A DNA stretch of 55,793 nucleotides from Sporosarcina obsidiansis (GCF_009651005.1 NZ_WHVW01000021.1:1-55793); one strand, 5' to 3'. Shown: positions 8,336-16,825, counted from the first letter of the stretch. A program made the numbers and translations. Notes: generated from the letters alone by a model not told the origin.

Positions 8336-9214
8336 ATGGGCAACGGAATACAAGCTGTTCACCCTTTCGTGATGTTTTTCTATTACATATGCGTTGGCTT
8401 TTTCGCGATGTATTTTAACCATCCCATTTTTTTATTGGCAGGTTGTCTGGCATTGATTGCGGTCAATTTTACGCATGATGGAGGGCAAGCCATGAAACAA
8501 TGGGCTCCATGGATGATCGGTATGACATTGCTGATCATCTTGATTAATCCGTTCATCAATTCAAGAGGTACGCATATCTTCTTTTATTTTAGGGGGAAGC
8601 AAGTGACGCTAGAGGCCACGCTTTATGGTGTTGTAACGTCTATGTCCTTATTGATGATCCTTTTATTATTCATCTCGTTGAACATCGTGTTGAATGGCAA
8701 TAAATTATTATTCATCTTCTCTAGAATCCTACCGAAAACAGCCTTCTTGGTCATGCTATCGATACGATTTGTTCCATTGTTGAAAAGACGTTTGACGGAA
8801 ATCCAAGACGTTCAGCGGCTGAAAGGGATGACGATCACGCAAGGAACACTTCGTGAAAGAGCAAAAAGTGGCATGTCCATCCTACAGATTTTGCTTTCTT
8901 GGTCATTGGAGGAAGCGATTGAAACAGCAGATTCTATGAAAGCGAGAGGCTATGGATTAGGCAAACGGAAACCCTACATACCCTATCGAATGAACAAATC
9001 CGATAAACGATGGCTCGTCTATCTTGTGTTGCTGTTCACGGTCTGCGTCGTTGGAGGATTTTTAGGCTATGGGAAAATCATTATCTACCCTGCGCTTGGC
9101 ACGTTGCATTTATACCTGTTAGATTGGTTGGTATTTGTAAGTAGCTTGGCTATCGCACTATTTCCAGTATTTGTAGAAGGGAGAGAACAGCTAAAATGGA
9201 ATTATTCAATTTAA
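8336..9214 (+). CDS. ecfT: EcfT: ECF transporter transmembrane coupling protein
   Basis: This 292-aa membrane protein has hydrophobic segments near residues 10-30, 35-50, 60-80, 100-125 and 225-280. It has the family's cytoplasmic coupling region between them, with RLKG (about 160) and the second Ala-Arg-Gly box DSMKARGYG (about 208). EcfT scaffolds couple the ATPase subunits to the S component in group I/II ECF importers. The ATG follows GAGAGGGGAA. It overlaps the ATPase gene by 19 nt and belongs to a complete ECF cassette T-AA'-S, so it is probably dedicated to the cobalamin system rather than being the general module. Confidence 0.88.
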   Translation: MGNGIQAVHPFVMFFYYICVGFFAMYFNHPIFLLAGCLALIAVNFTHDGGQAMKQWAPWMIGMTLLIILINPFINSRGTHIFFYFRGKQVTLEATLYGVVTSMSLLMILLLFISLNIVLNGNKLLFIFSRILPKTAFLVMLSIRFVPLLKRRLTEIQDVQRLKGMTITQGTLRERAKSGMSILQILLSWSLEEAIETADSMKARGYGLGKRKPYIPYRMNKSDKRWLVYLVLLFTVCVVGGFLGYGKIIIYPALGTLHLYLLDWLVFVSSLAIALFPVFVEGREQLKWNYSI

Positions 9215-10869
9215 ATCATGTGTCGTTTTCTTTCCCTGATGCAAACCAAAACGTGCTGACAGACATTAGTTTTTCTATAAATGAAGGAGAATTTGTTGTA
9301 ATCGGTGGTGCTAGCGGCAGCGGTAAGACGACATTGTTGAAACTGCTAAAGAGAGAATTGACGCCTACGGGTAATCTGGAAGGTGACATTCTGTACAAAG
9401 GCAAACCGCTAAATGAATGGGAACCTCGCCAGATGATAGAGCAGGTAGGCTATGTGTTTCAAGATCCTGACAATCAAATCGTCATGGACGAAGTGATGCA
9501 GGAAATCGTATTTGGCTTGGAAAACCTAGGCTATTCTACGTTTGAAATGCGTAAGCGAGTGGCGGAGATGGTTCACTTTTTCGGTGTGGAAGACTTGCTG
9601 AACGCCAAGCCTTCAGAATTGTCGGGTGGACAGAAGCAAGTACTAAATCTATTGTCTGTGTTGCTGATGAAACCGCGTGTCCTGTTGTTGGATGAACCTA
9701 CCTCACAGTTAGATCCGGTAGCTGCAAAAGAACTTGTCCTAATGTTGGAACGGTTGAACAAAGAAACGGGTATGACCATTGTTCTGGTGGAGCATCGATT
9801 GGAAGAACTGTATGCCATGGCGGATCGAGTGATTCTTATGGAGAACAGCAGATTGCGCTATAACGGCACTAGCCGACAAGTTATTGAAGAGCTATATGCG
9901 GATCAGGAAACAGCATTTTATCCCTATCTCCCAGCATTTGCGCGTCTCTATATGGAGTTTGAAAAACAGCCGATTCGTCAATCTATTCCGTTGACTGTTA
10001 AAGAGTGTAAGCAATGGATTGGTCGGGAAGAACGGGAAGCTATTGGTTCTGATGTGCAGCTGAAACCACGCATGGAACAGATGCTGCTGGAGATGGAGGA
10101 CGTACATTTTCAGTATAAGAAGAAAGAGCCGTTCGTTCTGAAAAGTTTTCATTTAGGGATTCCTAAAGGACAATTCTTTTCATTGGTTGGTGGAAATGGT
10201 AGTGGGAAAACGACTGCATTGCGCGTGAGCTTGGGAAGCATCAAGCCGCAACGAGGGAAAGTTCGATTTAAGGGAAGGGATATGAAAAAAAGTAAGGATA
10301 CGGATTGGCTGGGCAAGATTGCGTATTTGCCGCAGAATCCTCGTACGTATTTCGTTCAGCAAACGATTGAAGAGGAGATGAAAAGTCTGGGCGAACGTCT
10401 CGGATTAGATGATACAACGAAGAGGATCGAGCGATTGCTTGAAGCATTTGGAATTGCCCATTTGCGCTCGAGACACCCTTACGATTGTTCAGGTGGCGAG
10501 GTTCAAAAAGCAGCACTCGCCTGTATTTTATTGGGGGAGCCGGAGATGCTGTTCATTGACGAACCAACGAAAGGAATGGATCCAATTTCGAAGCAACAGC
10601 TCGGTGAATTGCTGTCCGGCTTACAAAAACAAGGACTGACGATTTTCATGGTCACGCATGATATCGGGTTTGCTGCAACATATGCAGAGCGCTGCGCAAT
10701 GATGTTTGATGGGGAAATCGCAGCGGACGGAACGCCGAATGAATTGTTTAAAGGAAATTATTTTTATACGACGGCGATCAACCGCGCGACACGGGAAACA
10801 CAACAGCCGGAAGTCTTAACGTATGAGGAGGCTGTTGCGACATGGAGCGTTCCCGCAAATATTTACTAG
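9196..10869 (+). CDS. Fused EcfA-EcfA' energy-coupling ATPase
   Basis: The 557-aa protein contains two complete ABC nucleotide-binding domains in one chain. Domain 1 has Walker A GASGSGKTT (38-46), Q-loop YVFQDPDNQ, signature LSGGQKQ, Walker B VLLLDEPTSQLDP and switch VEHR. Domain 2 has Walker A GGNGSGKTT (about 332-340), YLPQNPRTYF, the variant signature CSGGEVQ, Walker B MLFIDEPTKGMDP and switch VTHD. Most ECF systems encode the two ATPases separately; fused forms such as YkoD are known. It starts inside ecfT (19-nt overlap) and overlaps the S-component gene by 28 nt, so translation of the three is likely coupled. Confidence 0.93.
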   Translation: MELFNLNHVSFSFPDANQNVLTDISFSINEGEFVVIGGASGSGKTTLLKLLKRELTPTGNLEGDILYKGKPLNEWEPRQMIEQVGYVFQDPDNQIVMDEVMQEIVFGLENLGYSTFEMRKRVAEMVHFFGVEDLLNAKPSELSGGQKQVLNLLSVLLMKPRVLLLDEPTSQLDPVAAKELVLMLERLNKETGMTIVLVEHRLEELYAMADRVILMENSRLRYNGTSRQVIEELYADQETAFYPYLPAFARLYMEFEKQPIRQSIPLTVKECKQWIGREEREAIGSDVQLKPRMEQMLLEMEDVHFQYKKKEPFVLKSFHLGIPKGQFFSLVGGNGSGKTTALRVSLGSIKPQRGKVRFKGRDMKKSKDTDWLGKIAYLPQNPRTYFVQQTIEEEMKSLGERLGLDDTTKRIERLLEAFGIAHLRSRHPYDCSGGEVQKAALACILLGEPEMLFIDEPTKGMDPISKQQLGELLSGLQKQGLTIFMVTHDIGFAATYAERCAMMFDGEIAADGTPNELFKGNYFYTTAINRATRETQQPEVLTYEEAVATWSVPANIY

Positions 10870-11540
10870 CCGTCTCTTTAGTGTTATTGGCGTTACTCGT
10901 CATTTCGATCGTTTTTCTTCATTATAAGGCATATTTATTGTTGAGTTTGATTATGATTGCGTGTATTATGATACCGTTTTTCGCTCGATTCGAGTGGAGG
11001 GAAGTCGCTGGGCGGGAAGTGGTTCTGCTTGCGATGCTAGCGGCGATAGCAGCAGTCGGGCGTGTTCCGTTTGCTGGCTTGCCAAGCGTGCAGCCAACTT
11101 CTTTCATTATCATTATGGCCGGACTCGTTTTTGGTGCTGAATCGGGCTTTATCGTCGGTGCAGTAGCTGCCATCGTCTCGAATTTCTTTCTTGGACAAGG
11201 ACCGTGGACGCCATGGCAGATGTATGCGTGGGGGATGATGGGAATGAGTGCAGGTTTATTGCGCAATACACGGTGGATGAAAACGCTGTGGGGAAAATGT
11301 GTCTTTGGCTTTTTATGGGGCTACTTATTCGGCTGGTTCATGAATATATGGATCATTGTCAGCAACATCGAAGCGCTGTCTTGGGAGTTTTTCGTTGGGA
11401 TTTACGTGTCGAGTATTTACTTTGATTTAGCACATGCTTTGTCCAATGTATTCTTCCTTATCGTCTTTGGTGCTAGTTGGATCAAGATTTTACAGCGGAT
11501 TCAGCGGAAGTACGGATTATTGGAGCAGCAGACGGGATGA
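10842..11540 (+). CDS. ECF S component, probable cobalamin-specific (CbrT-like)
   Basis: The 232-aa protein has six or more hydrophobic segments. It has the S-component features LPSVQPTSFIIIMAGLVFG (about 80-98) and GQGPWTPWQMYAWG (about 125-138), which I associate with S components in cobalamin-related ECF cassettes. An AAIAAVGRVPFAG stretch carries the usual small-residue helix-1 contacts for EcfT. It overlaps the ATPase gene by 28 nt and ends the operon just before a strong terminator. Cobalamin specificity rests on the riboswitch and the transcobalamin-like partners; cobinamide or another corrinoid is possible. Confidence 0.8.
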   Translation: MERSRKYLLAVSLVLLALLVISIVFLHYKAYLLLSLIMIACIMIPFFARFEWREVAGREVVLLAMLAAIAAVGRVPFAGLPSVQPTSFIIIMAGLVFGAESGFIVGAVAAIVSNFFLGQGPWTPWQMYAWGMMGMSAGLLRNTRWMKTLWGKCVFGFLWGYLFGWFMNIWIIVSNIEALSWEFFVGIYVSSIYFDLAHALSNVFFLIVFGASWIKILQRIQRKYGLLEQQTG

Positions 11541-11543
11541 AAA

Positions 11544-11579
11544 GAAGCAGCCAGACGGTGTCTGGGCTGCTTCTTTTTT
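11544..11579. terminator. Bidirectional terminator between the cobalamin operon and the next gene
   Basis: GAAGCAGCC...GGGCTGCTTC forms a strong stem with T6 on the plus side and T-rich sequence on the minus side. It can serve both convergent genes. Confidence 0.85.
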
Positions 11580-11586
11580 CAATCTA

Positions 11587-12183
11587 TTATAAACGAATAA
11601 TTTTCACAGCATCGGTACGTTTGAAGAAAATGGTTTTGTACTGTACGCGGTTTTGAGAATCTGAAAATAAAGTGATACGTTTAAAGTGGTTATCTTCTAC
11701 AACACGTGTTTTATAGCCAGTCAAGTCAACCTTAGCAGATAGAGCTTCGTACTCTGGAGTAGCGGGTTTAACAGCTGGTTTAGTAGGCTTTTGTACTTGA
11801 TCAGCTGGTTGCTCAGTAATTACTTGATTGAATACAAGACCGCCTCGTGTGTTAATAATTTTTAGATGTTTCGTTGTTTTATTATAAATCGTTTTATATT
11901 GTGTACGTCCTTTCGCATCATTCAAAAGCATTTTACGAATACTTGGCTGATCGGTTACGATTCCAAAGTTGAGTCCAGTTACGTCTACTTTCGTTGCAAT
12001 CATTTCATATTCTGGAAGTGTGGTGATGTCAATTGAAGCAGTGTGTTGGTATCCACCTTGATAATGGGAAATGGCAGCTGACTGATGAGATGTGGAAGGT
12101 TGGCTCGCTTCAACGTTTACTCCGTGAAGAGCACCTGTTGTTAACATAAGTGCACCTAGTGTAGAAATGATTTGTTTTTTCAT
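11587..12183 (-). CDS. Secreted protein with two copies of a ~57-residue domain
   Basis: The 198-aa product has a signal peptide (1-26, ending near NVEA/SQ). After it come two homologous units: PEYEMIATKVDVTG to about residue 115, and PEYEALSAKVDLTG to the C-terminus. They share a PEYE..(A)KVD(V/L)TG start and an R(T/V)QYKTI(Y/F) middle, and end in KIIN/KIIR. A TKPAVKPAT linker joins them. The ATG follows AAAGGAGAG. I do not recognise the domain; the short beta-rich repeats could be a small surface-binding module. Convergent with the cobalamin operon but with its own promoter side, so no functional link is implied. Confidence 0.75.
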   Translation of the reverse strand: MKKQIISTLGALMLTTGALHGVNVEASQPSTSHQSAAISHYQGGYQHTASIDITTLPEYEMIATKVDVTGLNFGIVTDQPSIRKMLLNDAKGRTQYKTIYNKTTKHLKIINTRGGLVFNQVITEQPADQVQKPTKPAVKPATPEYEALSAKVDLTGYKTRVVEDNHFKRITLFSDSQNRVQYKTIFFKRTDAVKIIRL

Positions 12184-12322
12184 GATGAATCTCTCCTTTA
12201 GAATGTAGTGAATGTTGCATAATTACATCTTACAGGAGCTAATTTATAAGAAGCTGTGAGGAAAATGAGAGTTTCATGAGAAATTACTAAATATGACCAC
12301 ATTCTTTTTTGAAATATATGAA

Positions 12323-12352
12323 AAGCACCCATTCACAATGTGATGGGTGCTT
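12323..12352 (-). terminator. Terminator of the small gene at 12363
   Basis: AAGCACCCA pairs with TGGGTGCTT. On the minus strand the hairpin is followed by TTCATATATTT, directly after the stop of the small gene. Confidence 0.6.
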
Positions 12353-12362
12353 GTTTGGATGC

Positions 12363-12548
12363 TTATGGATTGGTGGTATAGTCGTCACCAGTCTGCACAC
12401 GTTTCTTATCTTTTTGTGAATTGGCGTTATTCTTCTTTGCCGCATCATTTTGCCCGATCACGTCAAAATCATCTGGACTGAGATCATAGCCGTACCCATA
12501 CTCTTCTCTCATTTTGTCATTCTTTTTGCGTTTGTCTTTATTCGGCAT
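12363..12548 (-). CDS. Small hydrophilic protein, 61 aa
   Basis: The ATG at 12548 sits 7 nt after GGAGGTG, so I prefer it over upstream in-frame starts that lack a ribosome site. The 61-aa product starts MPNKDKRKKNDKMREEYG and is rich in Lys, Asp and Asn, with no hydrophobic segment. It resembles the small stress-associated hydrophilic proteins of Bacillaceae only in composition; I do not recognise a family. It ends at its own terminator hairpin. Confidence 0.7.
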   Translation of the reverse strand: MPNKDKRKKNDKMREEYGYGYDLSPDDFDVIGQNDAAKKNNANSQKDKKRVQTGDDYTTNP

Positions 12549-12645
12549 TGTCGTCACCTCCACTTTAAAAGTGTGGCTTGTTTTATTGGGATTATACGGA
12601 TGAAGGTTTTTGTTGTGAGTGTTTAAGGATAGACTATATGGAAAC

Positions 12646-12701
12646 CTTAAGATTTTCTTCATACTTATCATGAATCTTTGTTAAGAGATGGGTGGTAGAA
12701 T
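12646..12701 (+). promoter_or_regulatory. Promoter of the VanR-like two-component operon with repeated CTTAAGA motif
   Basis: CTTAAGA (12646), CATACTTATCATGAATC (12660-12676) and TTAAGAG (12681) precede a TAGAAT -10 box at 12696. A closely similar arrangement with the same 15-bp distance from the last TTAAGA to the -10 occurs at 54377-54421 before an ABC exporter gene. The shared layout suggests binding by one OmpR-type regulator, probably the one encoded here. Confidence 0.5.
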
Positions 12702-12730
12702 GAAGTTATTAGTGAGGCGGGGTGAGGAAA

Positions 12731-13420
12731 GTGGCAGAGTTTACGGTGTTGGTAGCTGATGATGATAAGGAAATCCGGGATGGGATTGAGATTTATCTAA
12801 AAAATGAAGGTTATTGCGTGCTGAAGGCAGAGGATGGTCGAGAAGCGTTGGAACTGCTCGCTTCAAATGAAGTACATTTACTCATTTTGGATATTATGAT
12901 GCCGAATATGGATGGGATTACAGCAACGTTCAAAATTCGGGAAGTGCAAAATATCCCGATCATCATGTTGAGCGCAAAAGCGGAGGATTCAGATAAAATT
13001 CATGGCTTGTCTGTCGGTGCGGACGACTATGTAACAAAGCCGTTTCATCCGCTGGAGCTAATGGCTCGCGTGAAATCGCAACTTCGGCGCTATGTGCAAC
13101 TTGGAACATATGATGGACAAAAAATGATAGAAGTCGATGGGCTCGTCTTGAATGAAGAGGCGAAGGAGCTGACGGTGGATGGGACACCGGTTCGGCTCAC
13201 TCCAATCGAATATAAGATCACGGAATTGCTCATGAAGCATCCGGGTCGAGTATTTTCCATCAATGAAATTTATGAGCGTGTGTGGAATGAAGAAGCGTAT
13301 AATGCAGAAAACATTGTGGCGGTGCATATCCGGAAAATCCGGGAGAAAATTGAGGCGGATCCGAAAAATCCTCGGTACGTGAAGGTGGTGTGGGGCGTTG
13401 GCTACAAGATCGAGAAATAG
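12731..13420 (+). CDS. OmpR/VanR-type response regulator
   Basis: The product (229 aa from GTG 12731; a GTG at 12722 is the alternative but touches its ribosome site) has a receiver domain. Acidic residues lie in VLVADDDKEIRDG, the phospho-Asp in LLILDIMMPNMDG (near residue 52), and the conserved Lys in YVTKPF. A C-terminal winged-helix DNA-binding domain follows, with VRLTPIEYKITELLMKHPG and NIVAVHIRKIREKIE. This is the VanR/PhoB architecture. It is followed by a small membrane-protein gene and its sensor kinase. Its promoter carries a motif shared with an ABC exporter at 54451, so autoregulation and control of that exporter are inferred. Confidence 0.9.
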   Translation: MAEFTVLVADDDKEIRDGIEIYLKNEGYCVLKAEDGREALELLASNEVHLLILDIMMPNMDGITATFKIREVQNIPIIMLSAKAEDSDKIHGLSVGADDYVTKPFHPLELMARVKSQLRRYVQLGTYDGQKMIEVDGLVLNEEAKELTVDGTPVRLTPIEYKITELLMKHPGRVFSINEIYERVWNEEAYNAENIVAVHIRKIREKIEADPKNPRYVKVVWGVGYKIEK

Positions 13421-13580
13421 TAGTGGGCTTATTTGGTCAATCATTGCCATTGTCCTTGCAATTGGCAGTCTGTTGTACTGTGCGTCATTCGCGGTCGATT
13501 TATTCGCAAATGGATGGGAACGCTTGAGTATGGCTGTTGATTACTTTGGACGCCTTGTAAGAGGAGGGACGATAGGATGA
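13398..13580 (+). CDS. Small single-pass membrane protein between regulator and kinase
   Basis: A 60-codon frame begins with TTG at 13398, inside the 3' end of the regulator gene, and its stop overlaps the kinase start (ATGA). Residues about 10-35 (LIWSIIAIVLAIGSLLYCAS) form one membrane segment, with a short basic tail. The tight overlaps on both sides and the spacing within the operon favour a real, translationally coupled gene. No strong ribosome site precedes the TTG, so the start is uncertain. Such small proteins can modulate a sensor kinase, which is speculation here. Confidence 0.5.
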   Translation: MATRSRNSSGLIWSIIAIVLAIGSLLYCASFAVDLFANGWERLSMAVDYFGRLVRGGTIG

Positions 13581-15790
13581 ATAAAAAAATACAATTAGGA
13601 ATCTGGTCAGCGCTAGTTACAATTGTTCTCATCGCATTGCCGTCCGTTTTTCATTATGCTCCGCAGATTGTTGGGAAAACGCTCATTGATCAAGAGGATT
13701 TTTCATGGAGAATGGAGCGCACATATGATCACTTAGGTGCTGCTGTACTAAATCCAATTGATTTTGAAAAAGCAGCTAGAGAATTGCCGGTTTCAAAAGA
13801 TGAGATTGAAGAACATCGCAATAGGTTTGGAACATTAGCTGAACAATTGAGCAATATTCAAGAGCAGTATGCAGAACGGATCATGCAAGCAAAAGAAGAG
13901 AAGAATGAAACGCTATTATTAGCCCTAGTGAAAGAGCGTGATATCAAGATTGAAGATATTCAGAAAAATTTTGAAAGTGATGAACATATAGAGGACAAGA
14001 TTCGCAATCAGAAAGCAAAACAATTGGAACTTTATATAGAAGAAATAGAAAACAGGCGGCAGGATAATTTACCGATTTCCTATGAATTGGTCAATGTGGA
14101 CACTGGTGAGCGTTTTACGAAAGGTGACGTCAGCGTACCCGTAGCTTATAAGAAAAAATTTGACGAATCTAATGGATATTTTAAGGCGGATTCAATTCTA
14201 CTAGATCACAATAGTTACTCAGAGTATACAGGAGACGCTGCTGTAGATTCATCTATAGAACTAACAAGTGAAGATGTTCGTAGCGTCAGTCAAAAACCAC
14301 AATACTTTCGAGGGACCGTCATTGTTTCTAAAGAAGCACTTGCTGCAGGCGGCTTGTATGAAAAGAGTCAAGAATTTACGCGTGGGAAATATAGCATGTA
14401 CGCATTTTGGGTGGTTGGTATACTGTCACTTGTGGCGTTGCTCACTGTAGTGAAGTTTCGGAGAGAATGGGTATTGTTTTCTCGGTTTGCACCTGCCTAT
14501 TCACGCTGGAAAATTGATTTGAAAGCTGCTGTCTTACTGCTCACTGTACTCTTTCTCGCAAACTATATACAAACAGAAACATGGAGTATCCTGAATAAAT
14601 TCACATATTTCACACTGGGAACAGCGGGTAATATGGTGGTAAGCTTTCTCTTATTCGGAGTCTTGTTGACGGCACTTCTAACGTTTCAAGTAGTCCATTT
14701 AATAGAGCAAGTCATACAGCCAGGCTATTTGGAGCAGGCATTACGAGATAGTTATACAGCTACATTTATTCAGAATGTTGTGGAGATGTTCAGCAACCGA
14801 ACAATTGGTGTTCAATTATTCATCTTGCTGATTGGATTCTTTTTGGCAGGTATCGGTTTTGTTGGAGGTTTTATAGAACCTTTCTTTTTCTTAATTTATG
14901 CAGCTTGTGTAATGTTTTTGGGTTTACCTGCACTATACGTATTTGCCAGTAGAGGTGCTTACTTGAATCGAATTTTTGCTGCGACGAGTGACATGGCAGC
15001 AGGGCATTTGACACAAGCAATTCCAGTCAAAGGAAAATCTGCTCTCGCTAAGCACGCTGCAAATTTGAACAATTTACGTGAAGGAGTCCGTGTCTCCATT
15101 AATGAACAAGCGAAAAGTGAACGATTGAAGACGGAACTGATAACGAATGTCAGTCATGATTTGCGGACACCACTAACTTCCATCATTACGTATACGGATT
15201 TATTGAAAGATGAAACACTATCTACTGAAGAGCGAGCCAAATATGTTGGCATTTTGGATCAGAAATCACAGCGTCTAAAAACATTGATTGAAGATTTATT
15301 CGAAGTTTCCAAGATGGCAAGTGGGAATTTGGAGCTGACAAGGCAACGAGTGGACTTGAATCAGTTAATGCAACAGGCGTTGGCGGAGCATGCGGAAGAT
15401 TTTGCGGTGTCGAGTTTAGATGTTCGAATTACGTTGCCTGAAATTCCGGTCTATGCCATGGTGGATGGACAGAAATGGTGGCGTGTGCTGGATAATTTGC
15501 TTATCAATGCATTGAAATATTCATTGCCGGGTACGAGAGTGTATGTGAACCTTCAAAAAGTCGGCACGCAAGCACGCATTACCATAAAAAATATAGCGAA
15601 ATATGAAATTGGGGACAATACCGATGAATTGTTCGAACGATTCAAGCGTGGCGATGAATCTAGACAAACAGAAGGCTCAGGTCTTGGACTAGCAATTGCC
15701 CAATCAATTGTTGATTTGCATGGTGGAAAGATGGAAGTGGAAGTCGATGGAGATTTGTTTAAAGTAACGGTAGATATAGTCGCTGGGTAA
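13577..15790 (+). CDS. Multi-pass sensor histidine kinase
   Basis: The 737-aa kinase has one N-terminal membrane helix (8-28) and a large, mostly helical extracellular domain (about 30-270, rich in Glu/Lys coiled-coil-like sequence). Five further membrane segments follow between about 275 and 470, then a HAMP-like linker. The HisKA domain has its phospho-acceptor in NVSHDLRTPLTS (about 527), and the HATPase domain has DNLLINALKYS and GSGLGLAIAQS. The extra membrane segments are unusual for a VanS-like kinase. Its gene overlaps the preceding small gene by 4 nt and forms an operon with the response regulator. The ligand is not evident; envelope or antimicrobial-peptide stress is suggested by the linked ABC exporter motif. 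Confidence 0.9.
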   Translation: MNKKIQLGIWSALVTIVLIALPSVFHYAPQIVGKTLIDQEDFSWRMERTYDHLGAAVLNPIDFEKAARELPVSKDEIEEHRNRFGTLAEQLSNIQEQYAERIMQAKEEKNETLLLALVKERDIKIEDIQKNFESDEHIEDKIRNQKAKQLELYIEEIENRRQDNLPISYELVNVDTGERFTKGDVSVPVAYKKKFDESNGYFKADSILLDHNSYSEYTGDAAVDSSIELTSEDVRSVSQKPQYFRGTVIVSKEALAAGGLYEKSQEFTRGKYSMYAFWVVGILSLVALLTVVKFRREWVLFSRFAPAYSRWKIDLKAAVLLLTVLFLANYIQTETWSILNKFTYFTLGTAGNMVVSFLLFGVLLTALLTFQVVHLIEQVIQPGYLEQALRDSYTATFIQNVVEMFSNRTIGVQLFILLIGFFLAGIGFVGGFIEPFFFLIYAACVMFLGLPALYVFASRGAYLNRIFAATSDMAAGHLTQAIPVKGKSALAKHAANLNNLREGVRVSINEQAKSERLKTELITNVSHDLRTPLTSIITYTDLLKDETLSTEERAKYVGILDQKSQRLKTLIEDLFEVSKMASGNLELTRQRVDLNQLMQQALAEHAEDFAVSSLDVRITLPEIPVYAMVDGQKWWRVLDNLLINALKYSLPGTRVYVNLQKVGTQARITIKNIAKYEIGDNTDELFERFKRGDESRQTEGSGLGLAIAQSIVDLHGGKMEVEVDGDLFKVTVDIVAG

Positions 15791-15795
15791 AAGGG

Positions 15796-15840
15796 TTCAG
15801 AGAAAAACAGGTGAAAACTCCTGTCTTTCTCTGAATTTTT
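15796..15840 (+). terminator. Terminator of the two-component operon
   Basis: TTCAGAGAAA..ACAGG pairs with CCTGT..TTTCTCTGAA in a long interrupted stem followed by TTTTT. Confidence 0.8.
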
Positions 15841-15858
15841 AGATTAGAGAAGGAAATG

Positions 15859-15884
15859 GTTTAGCTGTTGGCGAACTAGGGTAT
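15859..15884 (+). promoter_or_regulatory. sigB-like promoter of the small hydrophilic protein gene
   Basis: GTTTAG and GGGTAT are separated by 14 nt, an excellent fit to the Bacillus sigma-B consensus. It lies about 50 bp before the ATG at 15940. Confidence 0.7.
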
Positions 15885-15939
15885 ATATAGGACGTGGAGT
15901 CTCTATATCATCGAGAGCATGAAAGGGAGGAGTGGTAGC

Positions 15940-16290
15940 ATGACAATTGTTGACGGTAAGTACCCAAACAAAAAAGATTTAGAACCTAAAGTGAAAGACG
16001 AGATATATGGTGGGAAGAAAGCGAAACGATCAGATGAACTTCCACTTGCAGATCCTGCAGATTCTGATTCCACTACGGTCTTCAGAGAAAATGCACAAGA
16101 TCGGACAGGTGAACACAAACCATCTGCGTACAGTCAAAATAAATCGCCAAGCCAAAATTATCACGATCTGAAACCAGGCGAACAATTTCCATATGGGGAT
16201 CAGGAAGAATATAACAGACAATATAATCAGCAAGCACACGATGAATGGAATGAACATAAATCTATAAAAAAACCAACAGATCCTTCTTGA
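15940..16290 (+). CDS. Hydrophilic general-stress-type protein, 116 aa
   Basis: The ATG at 15940 stands 8 nt after AAAGGGAGGAG; a start at 15919 would lie within that site and is rejected. The 116-aa product begins MTIVDGKYPNKKDLEP. It is strongly hydrophilic, poor in hydrophobic residues and rich in Gln, Asn, Asp, Lys and Pro, so probably disordered. No known domain is seen. A near-perfect sigB promoter directly upstream suggests it is a general-stress protein of unknown role. It is monocistronic and ends at a terminator. Confidence 0.8.
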   Translation: MTIVDGKYPNKKDLEPKVKDEIYGGKKAKRSDELPLADPADSDSTTVFRENAQDRTGEHKPSAYSQNKSPSQNYHDLKPGEQFPYGDQEEYNRQYNQQAHDEWNEHKSIKKPTDPS

Positions 16291-16293
16291 CCT

Positions 16294-16321
16294 CAGCCAG
16301 CTAACCTGCGTGGCTGTTTTT
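16294..16321 (+). terminator. Terminator after the hydrophilic stress gene
   Basis: CAGCCA and TGGCTG pair around an 11-nt loop and are followed by TTTTT. Confidence 0.7.
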
Positions 16322-16357
16322 AGATTGATAATAGTGGAATGTGAGAGGGTGGAATAA

Positions 16358-16819
16358 ATGGGAGCAATTCAGCAAGCAGCACTTGCAAGAGGTTACACAT
16401 TAGGACAGATTAAGAAAGCAAATGAGGATGCATGGGATACGCAACCAGAAGGCTTTTCCAATACAATTCGCTGGAATGTGGGACATATCTACGTATCTAC
16501 CGAAGAGTTTTTGAGCCAAGCGTTGGATCAGTATGAACCGAGCCACGGGGACTGGTTTTCGTTTTTTAAATCAGGCAGCAGTCCTTCCACTTGGCAAGAT
16601 ACTCCACCGAGTGCCGAAGATTTAGTCGTAGCACTAAAAGAACAAGGTAAACGAATTCCACAAGTTGTAGAGGGGCAGTTAGATCGTGTATTGGAATCGC
16701 CTATTTCTATCGGTAAATTGCTGACAATGAACACGGTGGATGAAGTTCTTCAGTTTATTGCGTGGCACGAAGGAATTCATGCCGGGGTGATCGATGGTTT
16801 AGCTCGCATAACCAAATGA
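16358..16819 (+). CDS. DinB-family protein
   Basis: The 153-aa protein shows the four-helix DinB/YfiT fold pattern with the usual metal-binding histidines in WNVGHIYVSTEEF (near residue 43) and WHEGIHAGVIDGL (near 137-141). DinB-family proteins are putative metal-dependent enzymes, and some members are bacillithiol- or mycothiol-S-transferases; the substrate here is unknown. The ATG follows GAGAGGGTGG. It has no operon partners and is closed by a terminator, after which the second 21-bp array starts. Confidence 0.85.
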   Translation: MGAIQQAALARGYTLGQIKKANEDAWDTQPEGFSNTIRWNVGHIYVSTEEFLSQALDQYEPSHGDWFSFFKSGSSPSTWQDTPPSAEDLVVALKEQGKRIPQVVEGQLDRVLESPISIGKLLTMNTVDEVLQFIAWHEGIHAGVIDGLARITK

Positions 16820-16825
16820 TGATGG

